Shown here one piece after another: positions 20,304-29,733 of a stretch of 64,000 nucleotides of DNA. The position numbers were made by a program, and so were the translations under genes. The notes beneath the pieces are model-generated. The model saw only the letters and a program-made list of their open reading frames with translations. It was not told where the DNA came from and ran no database searches. The DNA comes from Thermomonas fusca DSM 15424. Its GTDB lineage: Bacteria; Pseudomonadota; Gammaproteobacteria; Xanthomonadales; Xanthomonadaceae. The DNA is taken from positions 1 through 64,000 of the forward strand of contig NZ_AUIV01000008.1 in the NCBI RefSeq assembly GCF_000423885.1, in the 5' to 3' direction. Numbering within the stretch: the stretch's first letter is position 1; each line of letters starts with the position of its first letter.

Positions 20304-20870
20304 TCAGCCGCCAGTGGCCATGATTTCGACGCGACGGTTTTCCCCGGCCTCCGGGTCGTTGGCGTTGAGCAGCTGGCTCTCGCCCTTGCCGACGGCGCGC
20401 AGGCGCGCCGAAGACACGCCGTGCTCCATCAGGTAGCTCCGCACGGCAGCGGCGCGACGGTCCGACAGCGCCTTGTTGTAGCCCGCGGAACCCTTGGCGT
20501 CGGTATGCCCGATCACGGTGAAACTGCGGTTCTCCAGCTGCGGCGACACCAGCGCCTTGGCCAGCGTGGCCATGGTCTGTTCGGAGCTGCCGGAGATCCG
20601 GTCGGAGTTGAAATCGAAATTGATCTGCATGTTGATGGAGGCGGCCTTGGCCGGCTTGGCCACGGATGGGGGCGCGGTGGTGGCCATCGCCGCGGCGCCG
20701 GGGCGCAGCGCGCGGGTCTGGCCCTGTGCCTGTTCGGTGCTCTCGGCCTTCAGGCTGTTGATGATCGAATCCACCGACGGCGCGCCCTGCGCGTCCTGGG
20801 CGAACGCCCCGCCACACCCGGCCAGCAGGGCAACCGCCAGCGCGCCGCGGACAATCTGGATCATGTTCAT
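20304..20870 (-). CDS. OmpA-family peptidoglycan-associated lipoprotein
   Basis: The 188-residue protein has a short signal sequence with the lipobox LAGC (residues 16-19), so it is probably an outer-membrane lipoprotein. An Ala/Pro linker leads to an OmpA-like domain with INFDFNSDRI, then FTVIGHTDAKGSAGYNKALSDRRA and ENRRVEIM. These hold the Asp and Arg that bind diaminopimelate. The ATG at 20870 has GAGGA seven bases upstream. It is followed by the PAAR-like gene and preceded, 201 bp away, by the adhesin gene, so it could serve either the T6SS (as a TagL-like wall anchor) or the secretion operon. The short distance to the PAAR gene favours the T6SS. Confidence 0.85.
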   Translation of the reverse strand: MNMIQIVRGALAVALLAGCGGAFAQDAQGAPSVDSIINSLKAESTEQAQGQTRALRPGAAAMATTAPPSVAKPAKAASINMQINFDFNSDRISGSSEQTMATLAKALVSPQLENRSFTVIGHTDAKGSAGYNKALSDRRAAAVRSYLMEHGVSSARLRAVGKGESQLLNANDPEAGENRRVEIMATGG

Positions 20871-21071
20871 TGATGCATCCTCGTGGTTTTGCGGCCTCGC
20901 GGCCGGATCGGTCACATGCGCCGCGCGCATGCCGGGCGGACATCGCCCGCGTGATGGAAAGAGTCTGCTACCGCTGCGCGGCGAATTCGATACACCGTTC
21001 GGCCTAGTCCTGCATGCACCCCTGCGCTGGCCAGCTGCCACCCGGCAGCCGGCCGCGTCGCCGCCCGCTCT

Positions 21072-24000
21072 TCAGAAATCGCCGCAACCGTTGCGGCGCT
21101 GGCTTTCGAAGCAGTTGGTGAGGTTCGGCCGGGTTCGCACCTTCGACCATTCCATCGCCAGCGCGTCACCCGCCGACGCCAGCGGCTGATCATCCAGCGT
21201 GGCATTGATGGCGCAGACCGGCGCGGTGCCGAGGTTGCGGTCGTAGACATAAGTGTCCACCGTCTCGTGGATCAGGTTGACCGGTCTGCCGTCGATGTAC
21301 GGCAGCGGGATGATCTGCAGCGCAGTGGCGTTGGAGGATGCCTGGGCGAACACATAGTTCTTTGCGCTGGCGCCGCCATTGATCGGGTAATAGCCGACTG
21401 GCGACAGCGGGCCTGCCGGCGAGTTCCAAACTGCGGCGCTGCCGAACACGCTTTCCAGCGTATCGCCGTTGCGGAAGCCGGTGACGGTGCCACCCAGCTG
21501 CGGGTTGGCCATGCCGAGGTAGCGCATCACCAGGTCCGCGGTGAACAGCAGGGTGGCCGGGGTGATGCTCAATGTGCCGGGCAGGATCTGGATGCGGTAG
21601 CCGGCATTCGAAGTGAAGTTGCCCAGGATCGCGTACTGGCCGACATCGCTGCCGATCCCGGCGATGGTGCCCGGCGTGCCGCTGGCCAAGTTCGCAAGCG
21701 CGTCTCCCAGCACGGCGCCCGATACCGAATAGGTGAACACGGGGTTGGCCAACCCGTATTCCCGCGACAGGCTGTCCACGGTGATGGTTGCGGTGGGCTG
21801 CTGGACGTAGATGAAGTGGTTGTCGCCGCCGGCGACGGTGACCCCGCAGGCGCCCAGGTAGGCGCAGTTGTACAGGTTGGGCAGGTTGCCGCTGCCGCCG
21901 AGGCCGCCGCGGTTCTCGCCCTCCCAGGTACTGGCCCAGATCCGCCAGTCGCCGCTGGCGGACAGCCCCGCGGCCGCCGGATTCTGCAGCCGGCCGGCGG
22001 TCACCAGGTCGATGTTGGTGGCGGCCAGATCGGCCCCCAGGGTCAGGTCGCCAGCCAGGTTGCGGACCAGCAGTTCGCCACCCGTGGTGATGCCGCTGCT
22101 GCTCTCGCCCGACATCGCGCCGGTGGCGGCGTCGAAGCCGCTGGCGGAGACGCTGCCGATGGCCAGGTCGGTGGCGTCCTGGAACTGGAAGTCGCCACCG
22201 GCCTGCCCGGCCAGGGTGGTGCTGGCAACATCGTTCTGCGCCAGCCCCAGCAGCACGTCGCCGCCGGCCTGTGCCAGCAGGCTGTGCGCGTGGATCGCCG
22301 CCGTCGCGGTCTGCACGATGCTGCCACCGCTGAGCAGGGCCAGCACCCCACCGCCGACATCCACACCGGCCTGCAGCTCGATGCCACCGCTGCCGCCCTG
22401 GTTCTGCAGGGTCAGATTGCCGTTGCGGACGGTGTCCTGTGTCACCCGGATCGCGCCGGCGTGCTGGCGGCTGCCGATGACCAGCTCCGGTGCGTCGATC
22501 ATCGCCAGCTCGGCGGCATCCAGCGCAAACCCGCCGCCGCTGCCCAGCAGGATGCCGTCGTCGATGCGGTCGTAGGCAAGGCCGTTCAGGTCCACCCCAC
22601 CCGGCCGCAGGTTGACGCCGGCGCCGGCGCGGAGGGCGCCATCGATGCGGACCGCATCGCTGCTGCCGTCGTTGCCGGCGCGCAGCACCACCATCCCACT
22701 GCCGGCATCCAGCAGCGTGTTTGCACCCAATGCGACGCCGGCGCCGCTGCCGCCTTCGCCCGCCATTGCGATCCCGCCGCTGCCGGTGACGATGCTCACA
22801 CCGTTGGCGATCACCAGCCCGCTCGCAGCGGCGGCCGTGCCGCGTCCGCGCAGGTCCAGCCGGCCGCTGTCGGTGGCCAGCGTCACCGCGCCGTCAAGCA
22901 GCAGTCCGACGTCCGCGCCCACGCCGGCCACGCTGATGTCGCCGGACGTCGTGGTCAGGCTGCTGCCGGTCGAGAACGCGATGCTGGTGCCGGCACCGGA
23001 GAGGCCCACCACGCCGATGTTGCCGGCGCCGGACAGCACCGGCAGCTGGGACAGCGTGACGCCGACCGCCGCAGCGCCAGAGGCGCCGCCGTAGATGCCG
23101 ATTTCGCCGCCGCCGCTGTCGAGCGTGGTCGTGCCGTAGCCGTTTCCGACCAGCATCGCACCACCTGTGGCGCCCACGCCGGACAGGAAGATGTCGCCGC
23201 CGGCGCTGACGATGCCGCCGCCATAGCCAGCCTGGAACACCAGACCTTCGGCCTGCGCGCTGCTGCCGTCCAGCGACACCTGGCCGCCACCGCTGCTGAT
23301 CGAGCCGAACAGGTCCACGCCGTTGCCGCTACCGCCCTCGCCATGCACCACGATATCGCCGCCGCCGCTGTCGAAGCTGGCATAGGACACCGACACCCCG
23401 GTGCCGCCGCCGCGCCCGTCCAGGAAGATGTCGCCGCCGCCGGAATCGATTGCGTAGGAAGACAGCACGATGCCGTCGCCGCTGCCGCTGGCCACGCCGC
23501 GGATGTCGATGCTGCCGGCCTGCAGTGGACCGCTGGCGATGCGCACGCCACTCACGAACTGCGCGCCTTCGCCGACGATGCGAATGTCGCCGCTGCCGAC
23601 GTCCAGGCTGCCACCAGACACCGCCACGCCGGCGTCGTCGAAACCTGCGTCGGCGCCAGTGGAGGCGCCACGCAGCAGCAGGTTGCCGCCACCGGTGGCC
23701 AAGGTGACCGCATCCAGGCGGATGCCGCTGGCATAGCTGCTGGCAAAGCCGTTGGCGGTGTCCGACTGGCCATACATCAGGATGCTGCCGCCGTTGCTGT
23801 CCAGGCTTGCGTTACCGAAGGAAATGCCGGCAAAGCCGGTGTCGGTGCTGGCGGCATCTGCGTTGAAGCGCATGTCCAGCCGGCCGCCCTGCCCCACGAT
23901 GGAGAAACCGGTGCCCCCGATGCTGCCGTTGGCATCGATCGCGAACAGCAGATCCAGCCCGCTGTCGGTCTGGATCTGCGCATCGTCGAGATAGACATCG

Positions 24001-25607
24001 CTGGCGGAGCGCAGCACCACGCTGGTGCCGCTGGACAGCGCATGGTTGATCTCGGCGTCCTGCAGATTGCTGCCGCCGGCAGCGCTGTCCAGCTCGCCGG
24101 CATCGCTGCCGCTGATCACCGACAGATACGGCGCCGACATCGTCCAGATGCCCGCCACGCCGGACGAGCCGGCCTCGACCCGCAGCCCGCGCAGGTCGAA
24201 AGCGTCGGCCAATGTGGAGGTGTTGACGATGCCGCCGGCGCTGGTGCCGGTGGCCGACAGCAGCCCGAACAGCGACAGCCCGCTGCTGCCGGACACGTCG
24301 ATGCGGCCGCCCGCGCCGGCGCCGCCATTGGCGCTGATCCATGCGCGCGCACCGAGTCCGGTATCTCCGCCTACCAGCGATACCTGGCCACCACGCCCGG
24401 CCGCGCCATCCGCCAGGATCGAGGACAGCGACAGAATCTGCGCCTGGTTGGTCGCCACGATGTCCACCACGCCGCCGTTGATCGCGCCGGAGGCATTGAT
24501 GAGGCTGCCGACCGACGCCGGATCGGTCGGGTTCAGCGGTGCGGCATCGTTGTTGAACATGACGAAATCGCTGGCCCGCACCAGCACGTTGCCGCCGCTG
24601 GCGCCAGCCTGGCCGGATACATCCAGTTCGCCGGTGAATCCGCCTGCCGACGGCGACGAGAAGCCCAGCGTTACCCGCCCATCGGTGGTCAGCTCGACGC
24701 GGCCGCCCCTGCTGACCAGGCTCTGTGCGCGCAGGGTACCGACGTTGATGATGTCGCCGCCGCCGACGCTGGAGGCGGCGGTACGCATCAGGATCTGCCC
24801 GCCGTCGGCATTGATGGTGCCGCTGTTGACCAGGGTCGGAAGCACAGGTCCCGGACAGGGCAAGGACGGACAGGCGGTCGAGCCGGGTTTGGCGATCCCC
24901 GGCCCCTGAATGGTCAACATGGTCAGGCCGTCGCCCGCGAAATCCAGGGTCACGTTTTCCGCCGAACCGAACACCACGCTGCCGCCGGGCGTCGTGATCG
25001 TCCCCTGGTTGAACACCTGGCGACCGAGCAGCGCCACCGTGCCGCCCGCGGTGGTGGTGATGGCAGCGCCCACATCCGTGGTGATGGCCTGGTTGCCGAC
25101 GTCCGTCATCGGCTCGAACTGGAAGCTGCCGCTGGCAACGCCGGCGTCGAAATTCGCGTTGCTGATGTCCATGGTCGACGCCACCAGCGCGCCCACGTTC
25201 ACCTGCGAACCGCCGCCGAAGGTGATCCCTGCCGGATTGATGATGAACACGCTGCCGTTGGCGCTCAGGGCGCCATCGATGGCGGATGCGGTGGCGCCAT
25301 AGCCGTAGCCCACCACCCGGTTCAGGGTCACGCTGGAGGCGCCGAACTGCTGGTCGAACGTGACCCCGTAGCCGCTGCCGATGCTGAAGCTGCCCCAGTC
25401 GATGATGGCGCCTTTGCTGGTCTGGGTGATGGTCAGCTGCGAGCCGCTGGGCGGCGCGATCGACACCGCTCCCGACACCACGCTGCCGCTGTCCGGCAGG
25501 CTTTGCGCCAGCGCCGGCGGCATCGCCATCGCGCCAACCAGGGCGAGCGCCAGACGGCGGCGGCGCAGGATCCGTTGCTGCATGCGGGTGCTCTTGTTGA
25601 TGCCCAT
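21072..25607 (-). CDS. TpsA-type secreted adhesin (filamentous-haemagglutinin N-domain, beta-helix, MBG-like repeats)
   Basis: A 1511-residue exoprotein of two-partner secretion. It has a long signal peptide ending near PALAQ (34-35), then the TPS domain with NRVVG (96-100) and FIINPAGITFG (121-131), which TpsB recognises. A very long Gly/Ser/Asp-rich beta-helical region follows, with repeated SGGGDI and GSGDI turns, then two MBG-type immunoglobulin-like modules (ATITVDSLSREYGLANPVF, then ATLLFTADLVMRYLGMANPQL). The C-terminal 80 residues contain Cys at PVCAIN, TNCFES and NGCGDF. The ATG at 25607 has GGAGAAGG upstream and starts 11 bp after the tpsB stop. No toxin domain is apparent, so adhesion or biofilm is likelier than contact inhibition. 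Confidence 0.9.
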   Translation of the reverse strand: MGINKSTRMQQRILRRRRLALALVGAMAMPPALAQSLPDSGSVVSGAVSIAPPSGSQLTITQTSKGAIIDWGSFSIGSGYGVTFDQQFGASSVTLNRVVGYGYGATASAIDGALSANGSVFIINPAGITFGGGSQVNVGALVASTMDISNANFDAGVASGSFQFEPMTDVGNQAITTDVGAAITTTAGGTVALLGRQVFNQGTITTPGGSVVFGSAENVTLDFAGDGLTMLTIQGPGIAKPGSTACPSLPCPGPVLPTLVNSGTINADGGQILMRTAASSVGGGDIINVGTLRAQSLVSRGGRVELTTDGRVTLGFSSPSAGGFTGELDVSGQAGASGGNVLVRASDFVMFNNDAAPLNPTDPASVGSLINASGAINGGVVDIVATNQAQILSLSSILADGAAGRGGQVSLVGGDTGLGARAWISANGGAGAGGRIDVSGSSGLSLFGLLSATGTSAGGIVNTSTLADAFDLRGLRVEAGSSGVAGIWTMSAPYLSVISGSDAGELDSAAGGSNLQDAEINHALSSGTSVVLRSASDVYLDDAQIQTDSGLDLLFAIDANGSIGGTGFSIVGQGGRLDMRFNADAASTDTGFAGISFGNASLDSNGGSILMYGQSDTANGFASSYASGIRLDAVTLATGGGNLLLRGASTGADAGFDDAGVAVSGGSLDVGSGDIRIVGEGAQFVSGVRIASGPLQAGSIDIRGVASGSGDGIVLSSYAIDSGGGDIFLDGRGGGTGVSVSYASFDSGGGDIVVHGEGGSGNGVDLFGSISSGGGQVSLDGSSAQAEGLVFQAGYGGGIVSAGGDIFLSGVGATGGAMLVGNGYGTTTLDSGGGEIGIYGGASGAAAVGVTLSQLPVLSGAGNIGVVGLSGAGTSIAFSTGSSLTTTSGDISVAGVGADVGLLLDGAVTLATDSGRLDLRGRGTAAAASGLVIANGVSIVTGSGGIAMAGEGGSGAGVALGANTLLDAGSGMVVLRAGNDGSSDAVRIDGALRAGAGVNLRPGGVDLNGLAYDRIDDGILLGSGGGFALDAAELAMIDAPELVIGSRQHAGAIRVTQDTVRNGNLTLQNQGGSGGIELQAGVDVGGGVLALLSGGSIVQTATAAIHAHSLLAQAGGDVLLGLAQNDVASTTLAGQAGGDFQFQDATDLAIGSVSASGFDAATGAMSGESSSGITTGGELLVRNLAGDLTLGADLAATNIDLVTAGRLQNPAAAGLSASGDWRIWASTWEGENRGGLGGSGNLPNLYNCAYLGACGVTVAGGDNHFIYVQQPTATITVDSLSREYGLANPVFTYSVSGAVLGDALANLASGTPGTIAGIGSDVGQYAILGNFTSNAGYRIQILPGTLSITPATLLFTADLVMRYLGMANPQLGGTVTGFRNGDTLESVFGSAAVWNSPAGPLSPVGYYPINGGASAKNYVFAQASSNATALQIIPLPYIDGRPVNLIHETVDTYVYDRNLGTAPVCAINATLDDQPLASAGDALAMEWSKVRTRPNLTNCFESQRRNGCGDF

Positions 25608-25618
25608 TGCCCTTCTCC

Positions 25619-27274
25619 TCAGAACGCTTTCTGGATCGACCAGTACACGCGCGGATTGCGGTCCCCGCCGTCGGTGACGCCGGCCTCGGTGTCGCGCCAG
25701 GCCACGCTCAGATTGACCGTCACGTTGCCCGGCTTGCTCCAGTTGAAACCCAGGCCATGGCCGCGCAGGCTGCGCGACAGGTCGCCATCGAACGGCCGCG
25801 GGTCGTGGAACTGGTCGCCGCCGGCGGCGTCGTAAAACGCGAACAGCGTCATCTCGGGACGCAGCGCGAAACGGACTTCCAGCGTGGTCAGCCAACCATC
25901 GTCCACCAGCACTTCGCCGGTGGCGTAGGCGCGCACCGCCTTGGGCCCGCCGAGCGAGAGCTTTTCGTAGGTATCGAGGTTGTTGCTGGCGCGCTGCAAG
26001 CCGCCGCCGACGAACAGGCTGAGTTTCGGCGCCAGGTATTGCAGGCGCGCGAACTGCAGCGAGAACTTGCTGAAGCTGCCCTCGGTATCGTAGCCAAACG
26101 GGGGCCGGTCAAACAGCTCGCCCATGGCATCGCGGAGGTCCAGGGTGCCGTGATAGGCCTGCAGGTTGAGGCTGGTGTAGCCGCCGCCTGCCCAGCGGTC
26201 GCGGCGCTCCAGCGACATGCCGAGGGTGGCGCCATGGATGCGCTTGCGGGTCTGGTAGCCCACTGCCTCGAAACGGTCGGTCAGGCGCTTGTCGTCGAGC
26301 CCGCCGCGCAGGAACAGGTTGATGCCGCGCTGGCGGATCAGCGGATAGCTGAACGACAGGTCCGCCACATTGCCCACGCCGGTAGGTTCCAGCGCAGCGA
26401 AGGGCCCGCCCAGCTCGTACTGCACCCTGGCCAGGCCGCCGCCCAGGCGCAGCCCGGCGTAGCCCACCGGGGTTTCGTAGGAAATCCGACCGAACGCGGT
26501 ATGCATGCCCTCGGCCGCCATCACCCGCAGATCCAGGTTGTCGCCGCGCTTGAACGGACTGGCCCAGCGCAGGCTGCCGGTCAGGCGCAGGCGGCCGGAA
26601 TCGCGGGTGCCGAAATTGTCCAGTTCCAGGCCGTAATTGACCCGGTCGCGGGCGCCCACCTGCACCGTCAGGTCCGACGCGCCCGACGCTGCGCCCACCG
26701 AGATGGCCGACTGCGGCTTGATGCCCGGCAGGTCCGACAGCAACAGCATCGCGCGCTCGTAGTCGCGGTTGTTGAGCGGCTGGCCGGGAGTGAGGATCGC
26801 CAGCGTCCTCGCCACCCGCTCCTGCCGGATCGGCGCGCCCGGTGCGATGTCGATGCTGACCTGGCCCAGCGCGCCTTCCACCACGTTCAGCCGCACCCGC
26901 CCATCCACCACTTCCTGCACCGGCACGAACACCTGCACCAGCGCATAGCCATGGTCGCGATAGACCGCCGTGGCCTTCGCCGCCAGTTGCTCGAGATCCT
27001 GCAGGGTGACCTGCTGGCCGATCCGGTCGGCCACCGCCGCCTGCAGCTCGGATTCCGGCACCCCGCTCACGCCGACGAACTCCACCGCCTGCAGCAGGAA
27101 ACTCGCCTGCGCCTGCGCGGCCATCTGCGGCTCCGGCAGCGCCTGCGCCTGCTGCGGGGGCGTGGACTGCCCTTCCGCGACTTCGTCCGCAGCCTGTGCC
27201 AACGGCGCGCAGGCCAGCAGCAGCGCCGCCGCCAGCAGATTGCGCCGCCGCGCGATCCGAATGTCCATGTTCAT
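25619..27274 (-). CDS. TpsB-type outer-membrane transporter (ShlB/FhaC/HecB family)
   Basis: TpsB barrels export the partner TpsA through the outer membrane. The 551-residue protein has a signal peptide to about 28, a periplasmic part with POTRA domains (VEFVGVSGVPESELQAAV, then GYALVQVFVPVQEVVDGRVRLNVVEGAL), and a 16-strand barrel containing GGPKAVRAY, the family VRGY-type motif that tips the channel loop. It ends in Phe as outer-membrane barrels do. It lies between the CHAT gene (25 bp) and tpsA (11 bp), all on the minus strand. Confidence 0.95.
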   Translation of the reverse strand: MNMDIRIARRRNLLAAALLLACAPLAQAADEVAEGQSTPPQQAQALPEPQMAAQAQASFLLQAVEFVGVSGVPESELQAAVADRIGQQVTLQDLEQLAAKATAVYRDHGYALVQVFVPVQEVVDGRVRLNVVEGALGQVSIDIAPGAPIRQERVARTLAILTPGQPLNNRDYERAMLLLSDLPGIKPQSAISVGAASGASDLTVQVGARDRVNYGLELDNFGTRDSGRLRLTGSLRWASPFKRGDNLDLRVMAAEGMHTAFGRISYETPVGYAGLRLGGGLARVQYELGGPFAALEPTGVGNVADLSFSYPLIRQRGINLFLRGGLDDKRLTDRFEAVGYQTRKRIHGATLGMSLERRDRWAGGGYTSLNLQAYHGTLDLRDAMGELFDRPPFGYDTEGSFSKFSLQFARLQYLAPKLSLFVGGGLQRASNNLDTYEKLSLGGPKAVRAYATGEVLVDDGWLTTLEVRFALRPEMTLFAFYDAAGGDQFHDPRPFDGDLSRSLRGHGLGFNWSKPGNVTVNLSVAWRDTEAGVTDGGDRNPRVYWSIQKAF

Positions 27275-27299
27275 CGTGCCTGTCCTTCTGCCGCCGCGT

Positions 27300-29513
27300 T
27301 CACTGGGCCACCCGCAGGCGCCAGTTGCCGATCAGGTTGAACGGCGCCCAGTAGAACGGGTGCGCCGTGGCCGGGTCCGCCATCACCGCGCGCTGCGCCT
27401 CGCGCATCGCGTCCTGCACCTGCATGCCGCCGGCGAGGTCGGTGTACAGGGTGGTCATGAGTTTCTCGGTGGCGGCATCGGAAACCGGCCACAGCGAGGC
27501 CAGCAGGGTCGAGGTGCCGGCCGACAGGAACGAGCGGGTGAAGCCCAGCACCTCGTCGCCGTTCTCCACCCGCCCCAGCCCGGATTCGCAGGCCGACAGC
27601 GCGATCATGGCGACGTTATCCAGGCGCATGCCCAGCACGTCCTTGGCCTCCAGGTAGTCGGGCTTGCCGTCCTTGTCGGCAAGCAGCACCTTGGAGTGCA
27701 GCGGGTCCAGCGTGTCGGCCATCGCGTGCGCGGCGATATGCACCAGCCTCGACTTCGGCGCGTTCTGGGCGAAATTGTCCTTGTTGGCCTGCTCGCGGAA
27801 GAACAGCTGGGCGCCGGGGAAACGCTGCGCCAGTTCCTGCACTTCCTTTTCCGCGCCCGGCAGCGGGTCGGCCACCTCGGGATTGATGGTGGGGTTGCCG
27901 AACGCCAGCAGCTGCGGCGCGGCCGTCGGGGTGCGTTGCGCCAGCCGGGCGGCGATGCTGATCGACGGCGCGATCGAAATGGGATTGCGTTCGATCAGGT
28001 ACTGGCCGTCCAGCCGCAATGCCTGGAACGGCAGGTAGTGCAGCGGCCCGTGCGGCACGATCACCAGCCGCTTGCCGGCCGGCAGCTCCAGCGGCGCCAG
28101 CAGCAGCTGGCCGATCTTGCCGCCCACCTCCGGCGCATTCGGGCTGACCCGGATCAACGCATCGCGATAGGCGTCGACCAGCCTGGCCAGATCGGCGCGC
28201 GGCAGCGCGATCGGATACCTGATCTCGCGCACGCCATCGCGCGACAGTACCCATGCCAGCAGCCGGTCCGGCAGGGTGTGGAAGGCCACGACTACTTCGT
28301 CCGGCTGCAGCATCGCCTGCAGCGCGGCGGCGTCCAGCGTGGCGATCCCGGCCTGGTCGAAGGCCACCCGCCCGGACACCGCGTCCAGCAGCGCCCGCGA
28401 GCGGCTGCGCTCGCTGATGTCGAAGGCCTGCGCCGGCTGGCCCAGCCGGCTGTGCAGGCCGATGGCCCGTTCGAACACCGCCTGCAGGTCGGAAAACAGG
28501 CCCATCTTGAATTCGTCGCTGCGGAACTGCGCGCGGGCGCGATCGAATACCTCGATCGCCTGGTCCAGCGCCTGCGCGGCCTCGGCGTCCCGACCCAGCG
28601 CGGCCTGGCTCTTGGAGATGCCATCCAGCGCCCACGCGCGATAGAAGTCCTCGTCGCCTGCGGCGGGGGCATCAGCCAGCTGCCGGTACAGCGCCAGCGC
28701 TTCGTCGGGCTTGTTTTCAGCCAGCAGCAGGCGGCCGCGGGTGCGCTGCAGCTGGGCCTGCTGGCGGGCGTCGGCAGGCACGGGCACCGCGTCCAGGGTG
28801 GCGCGCGCGCGCGCCAGGTCGCCGGACAGGATCAAGGCGTTTGCAAGCGAGGCTTCAACCAGCGGGCGGAAGCGCGGCGAGCTGTCGCCGCGGGCCTGGT
28901 CGTAGGCGGCGATGGCTTCGTCGTAGCGCGCCTGGCGCGTGCGCACGTCGCCAATCACCTTGCGCGCGGGGCCGTTGACCTGGGTCGGGTCGATGCCGGG
29001 ATACTTGAGCGCGAGGTTGGCGAACTGTTCCGCGCGCTCCAGCTGGCCGGCATAGCTGAAGGCAATCGCCAGGTCGCGATAGGCCTTGCCCAGCAGGTCG
29101 GTATTGCCGCTCTGCAGGGCCACGTGCATCGCCTTGCTGGCGGCGCGCGCGCTCTCGCGGAACTCGCCCTGTTCCGCCAACTCCACCGCCTGGCTGCAAT
29201 AGGCGTAGCCATCCAGCTTGACCTTCTCGGCGTCGTACAGCGCGGCGCCTTCCGCGGCCAGCGCCAGCGCGGTGTCGGCATCGTCCAGCCTGCCGACCGC
29301 GGCCAGCACCGCGCGCGCCTCGGCGCTGGCATCGGGAGCTGGCGCTGGCGGCACGGGCGCCGGCGGCGCAGGCGTGGGGACGTTCTGCGGGGCGCTCGCG
29401 GCCGGCGCGGCGCTCGCCTCATCCCCCGTCGCAGCGCAGCCGGCGCGGACGGGCGGACAGGCCAGCAGGATCAGGGCGGCAAGCCCGAATATGGTTGACG
29501 CGACGCGAGGCAT
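27300..29513 (-). CDS. Exported TPR-CHAT putative cysteine protease
   Basis: CHAT domains are caspase-like clan CD peptidases. The 737-residue product has an N-terminal signal (cleavage or lipidation near C19 or C26), a Pro/Ala linker to about 60, TPR-like helical repeats from about 100 to 375, and a CHAT domain from about 440 to 735. The likely catalytic dyad is H596 in HIAAHA and C642 in ALSACESG. Further family motifs are PHGPLHYLPFQAL (488-499), the late segment AGTSTLLASLWPV and the final PFYWAPFNLIG. It is the first gene of an operon with tpsB and tpsA, so it may process the adhesin or act on the envelope. The dyad is intact, so an active enzyme is expected. Its substrate is unknown. 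Confidence 0.9.
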   Translation of the reverse strand: MPRVASTIFGLAALILLACPPVRAGCAATGDEASAAPAASAPQNVPTPAPPAPVPPAPAPDASAEARAVLAAVGRLDDADTALALAAEGAALYDAEKVKLDGYAYCSQAVELAEQGEFRESARAASKAMHVALQSGNTDLLGKAYRDLAIAFSYAGQLERAEQFANLALKYPGIDPTQVNGPARKVIGDVRTRQARYDEAIAAYDQARGDSSPRFRPLVEASLANALILSGDLARARATLDAVPVPADARQQAQLQRTRGRLLLAENKPDEALALYRQLADAPAAGDEDFYRAWALDGISKSQAALGRDAEAAQALDQAIEVFDRARAQFRSDEFKMGLFSDLQAVFERAIGLHSRLGQPAQAFDISERSRSRALLDAVSGRVAFDQAGIATLDAAALQAMLQPDEVVVAFHTLPDRLLAWVLSRDGVREIRYPIALPRADLARLVDAYRDALIRVSPNAPEVGGKIGQLLLAPLELPAGKRLVIVPHGPLHYLPFQALRLDGQYLIERNPISIAPSISIAARLAQRTPTAAPQLLAFGNPTINPEVADPLPGAEKEVQELAQRFPGAQLFFREQANKDNFAQNAPKSRLVHIAAHAMADTLDPLHSKVLLADKDGKPDYLEAKDVLGMRLDNVAMIALSACESGLGRVENGDEVLGFTRSFLSAGTSTLLASLWPVSDAATEKLMTTLYTDLAGGMQVQDAMREAQRAVMADPATAHPFYWAPFNLIGNWRLRVAQ

Positions 29514-29733
29514 GCGGGGACTCCCGGGCGGACCGCAGGCCGGGCCTGCAGGATCAGGGGAGTCTAGGAAGGGCCATCGTCCGGGCCTATTCGCGATAAG
29601 GCATAGCGCTTACAGCTGATGGTCGCCTGTCCGGAATCGCAGGGGATTGACGTGGGCCCGGCACGCGGACACTGCAGACTTTGCGGAGGAAACCGTTAAT
29701 GTAGGAATCCCCCGCAGGGCACCCACCCGCCTC

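Noticed and set aside
21267..25835. A 1522-residue plus-strand frame opposite the adhesin gene
   Set aside because: It is a compositional shadow; the minus strand has signal peptide, TPS motifs and operon context.
29655..29676. Sigma-54-like GGCACG ... CTGCA upstream of motA
   Set aside because: The GG-to-GC spacing is 12 bases rather than 10, so it should not work as a sigma-54 promoter.
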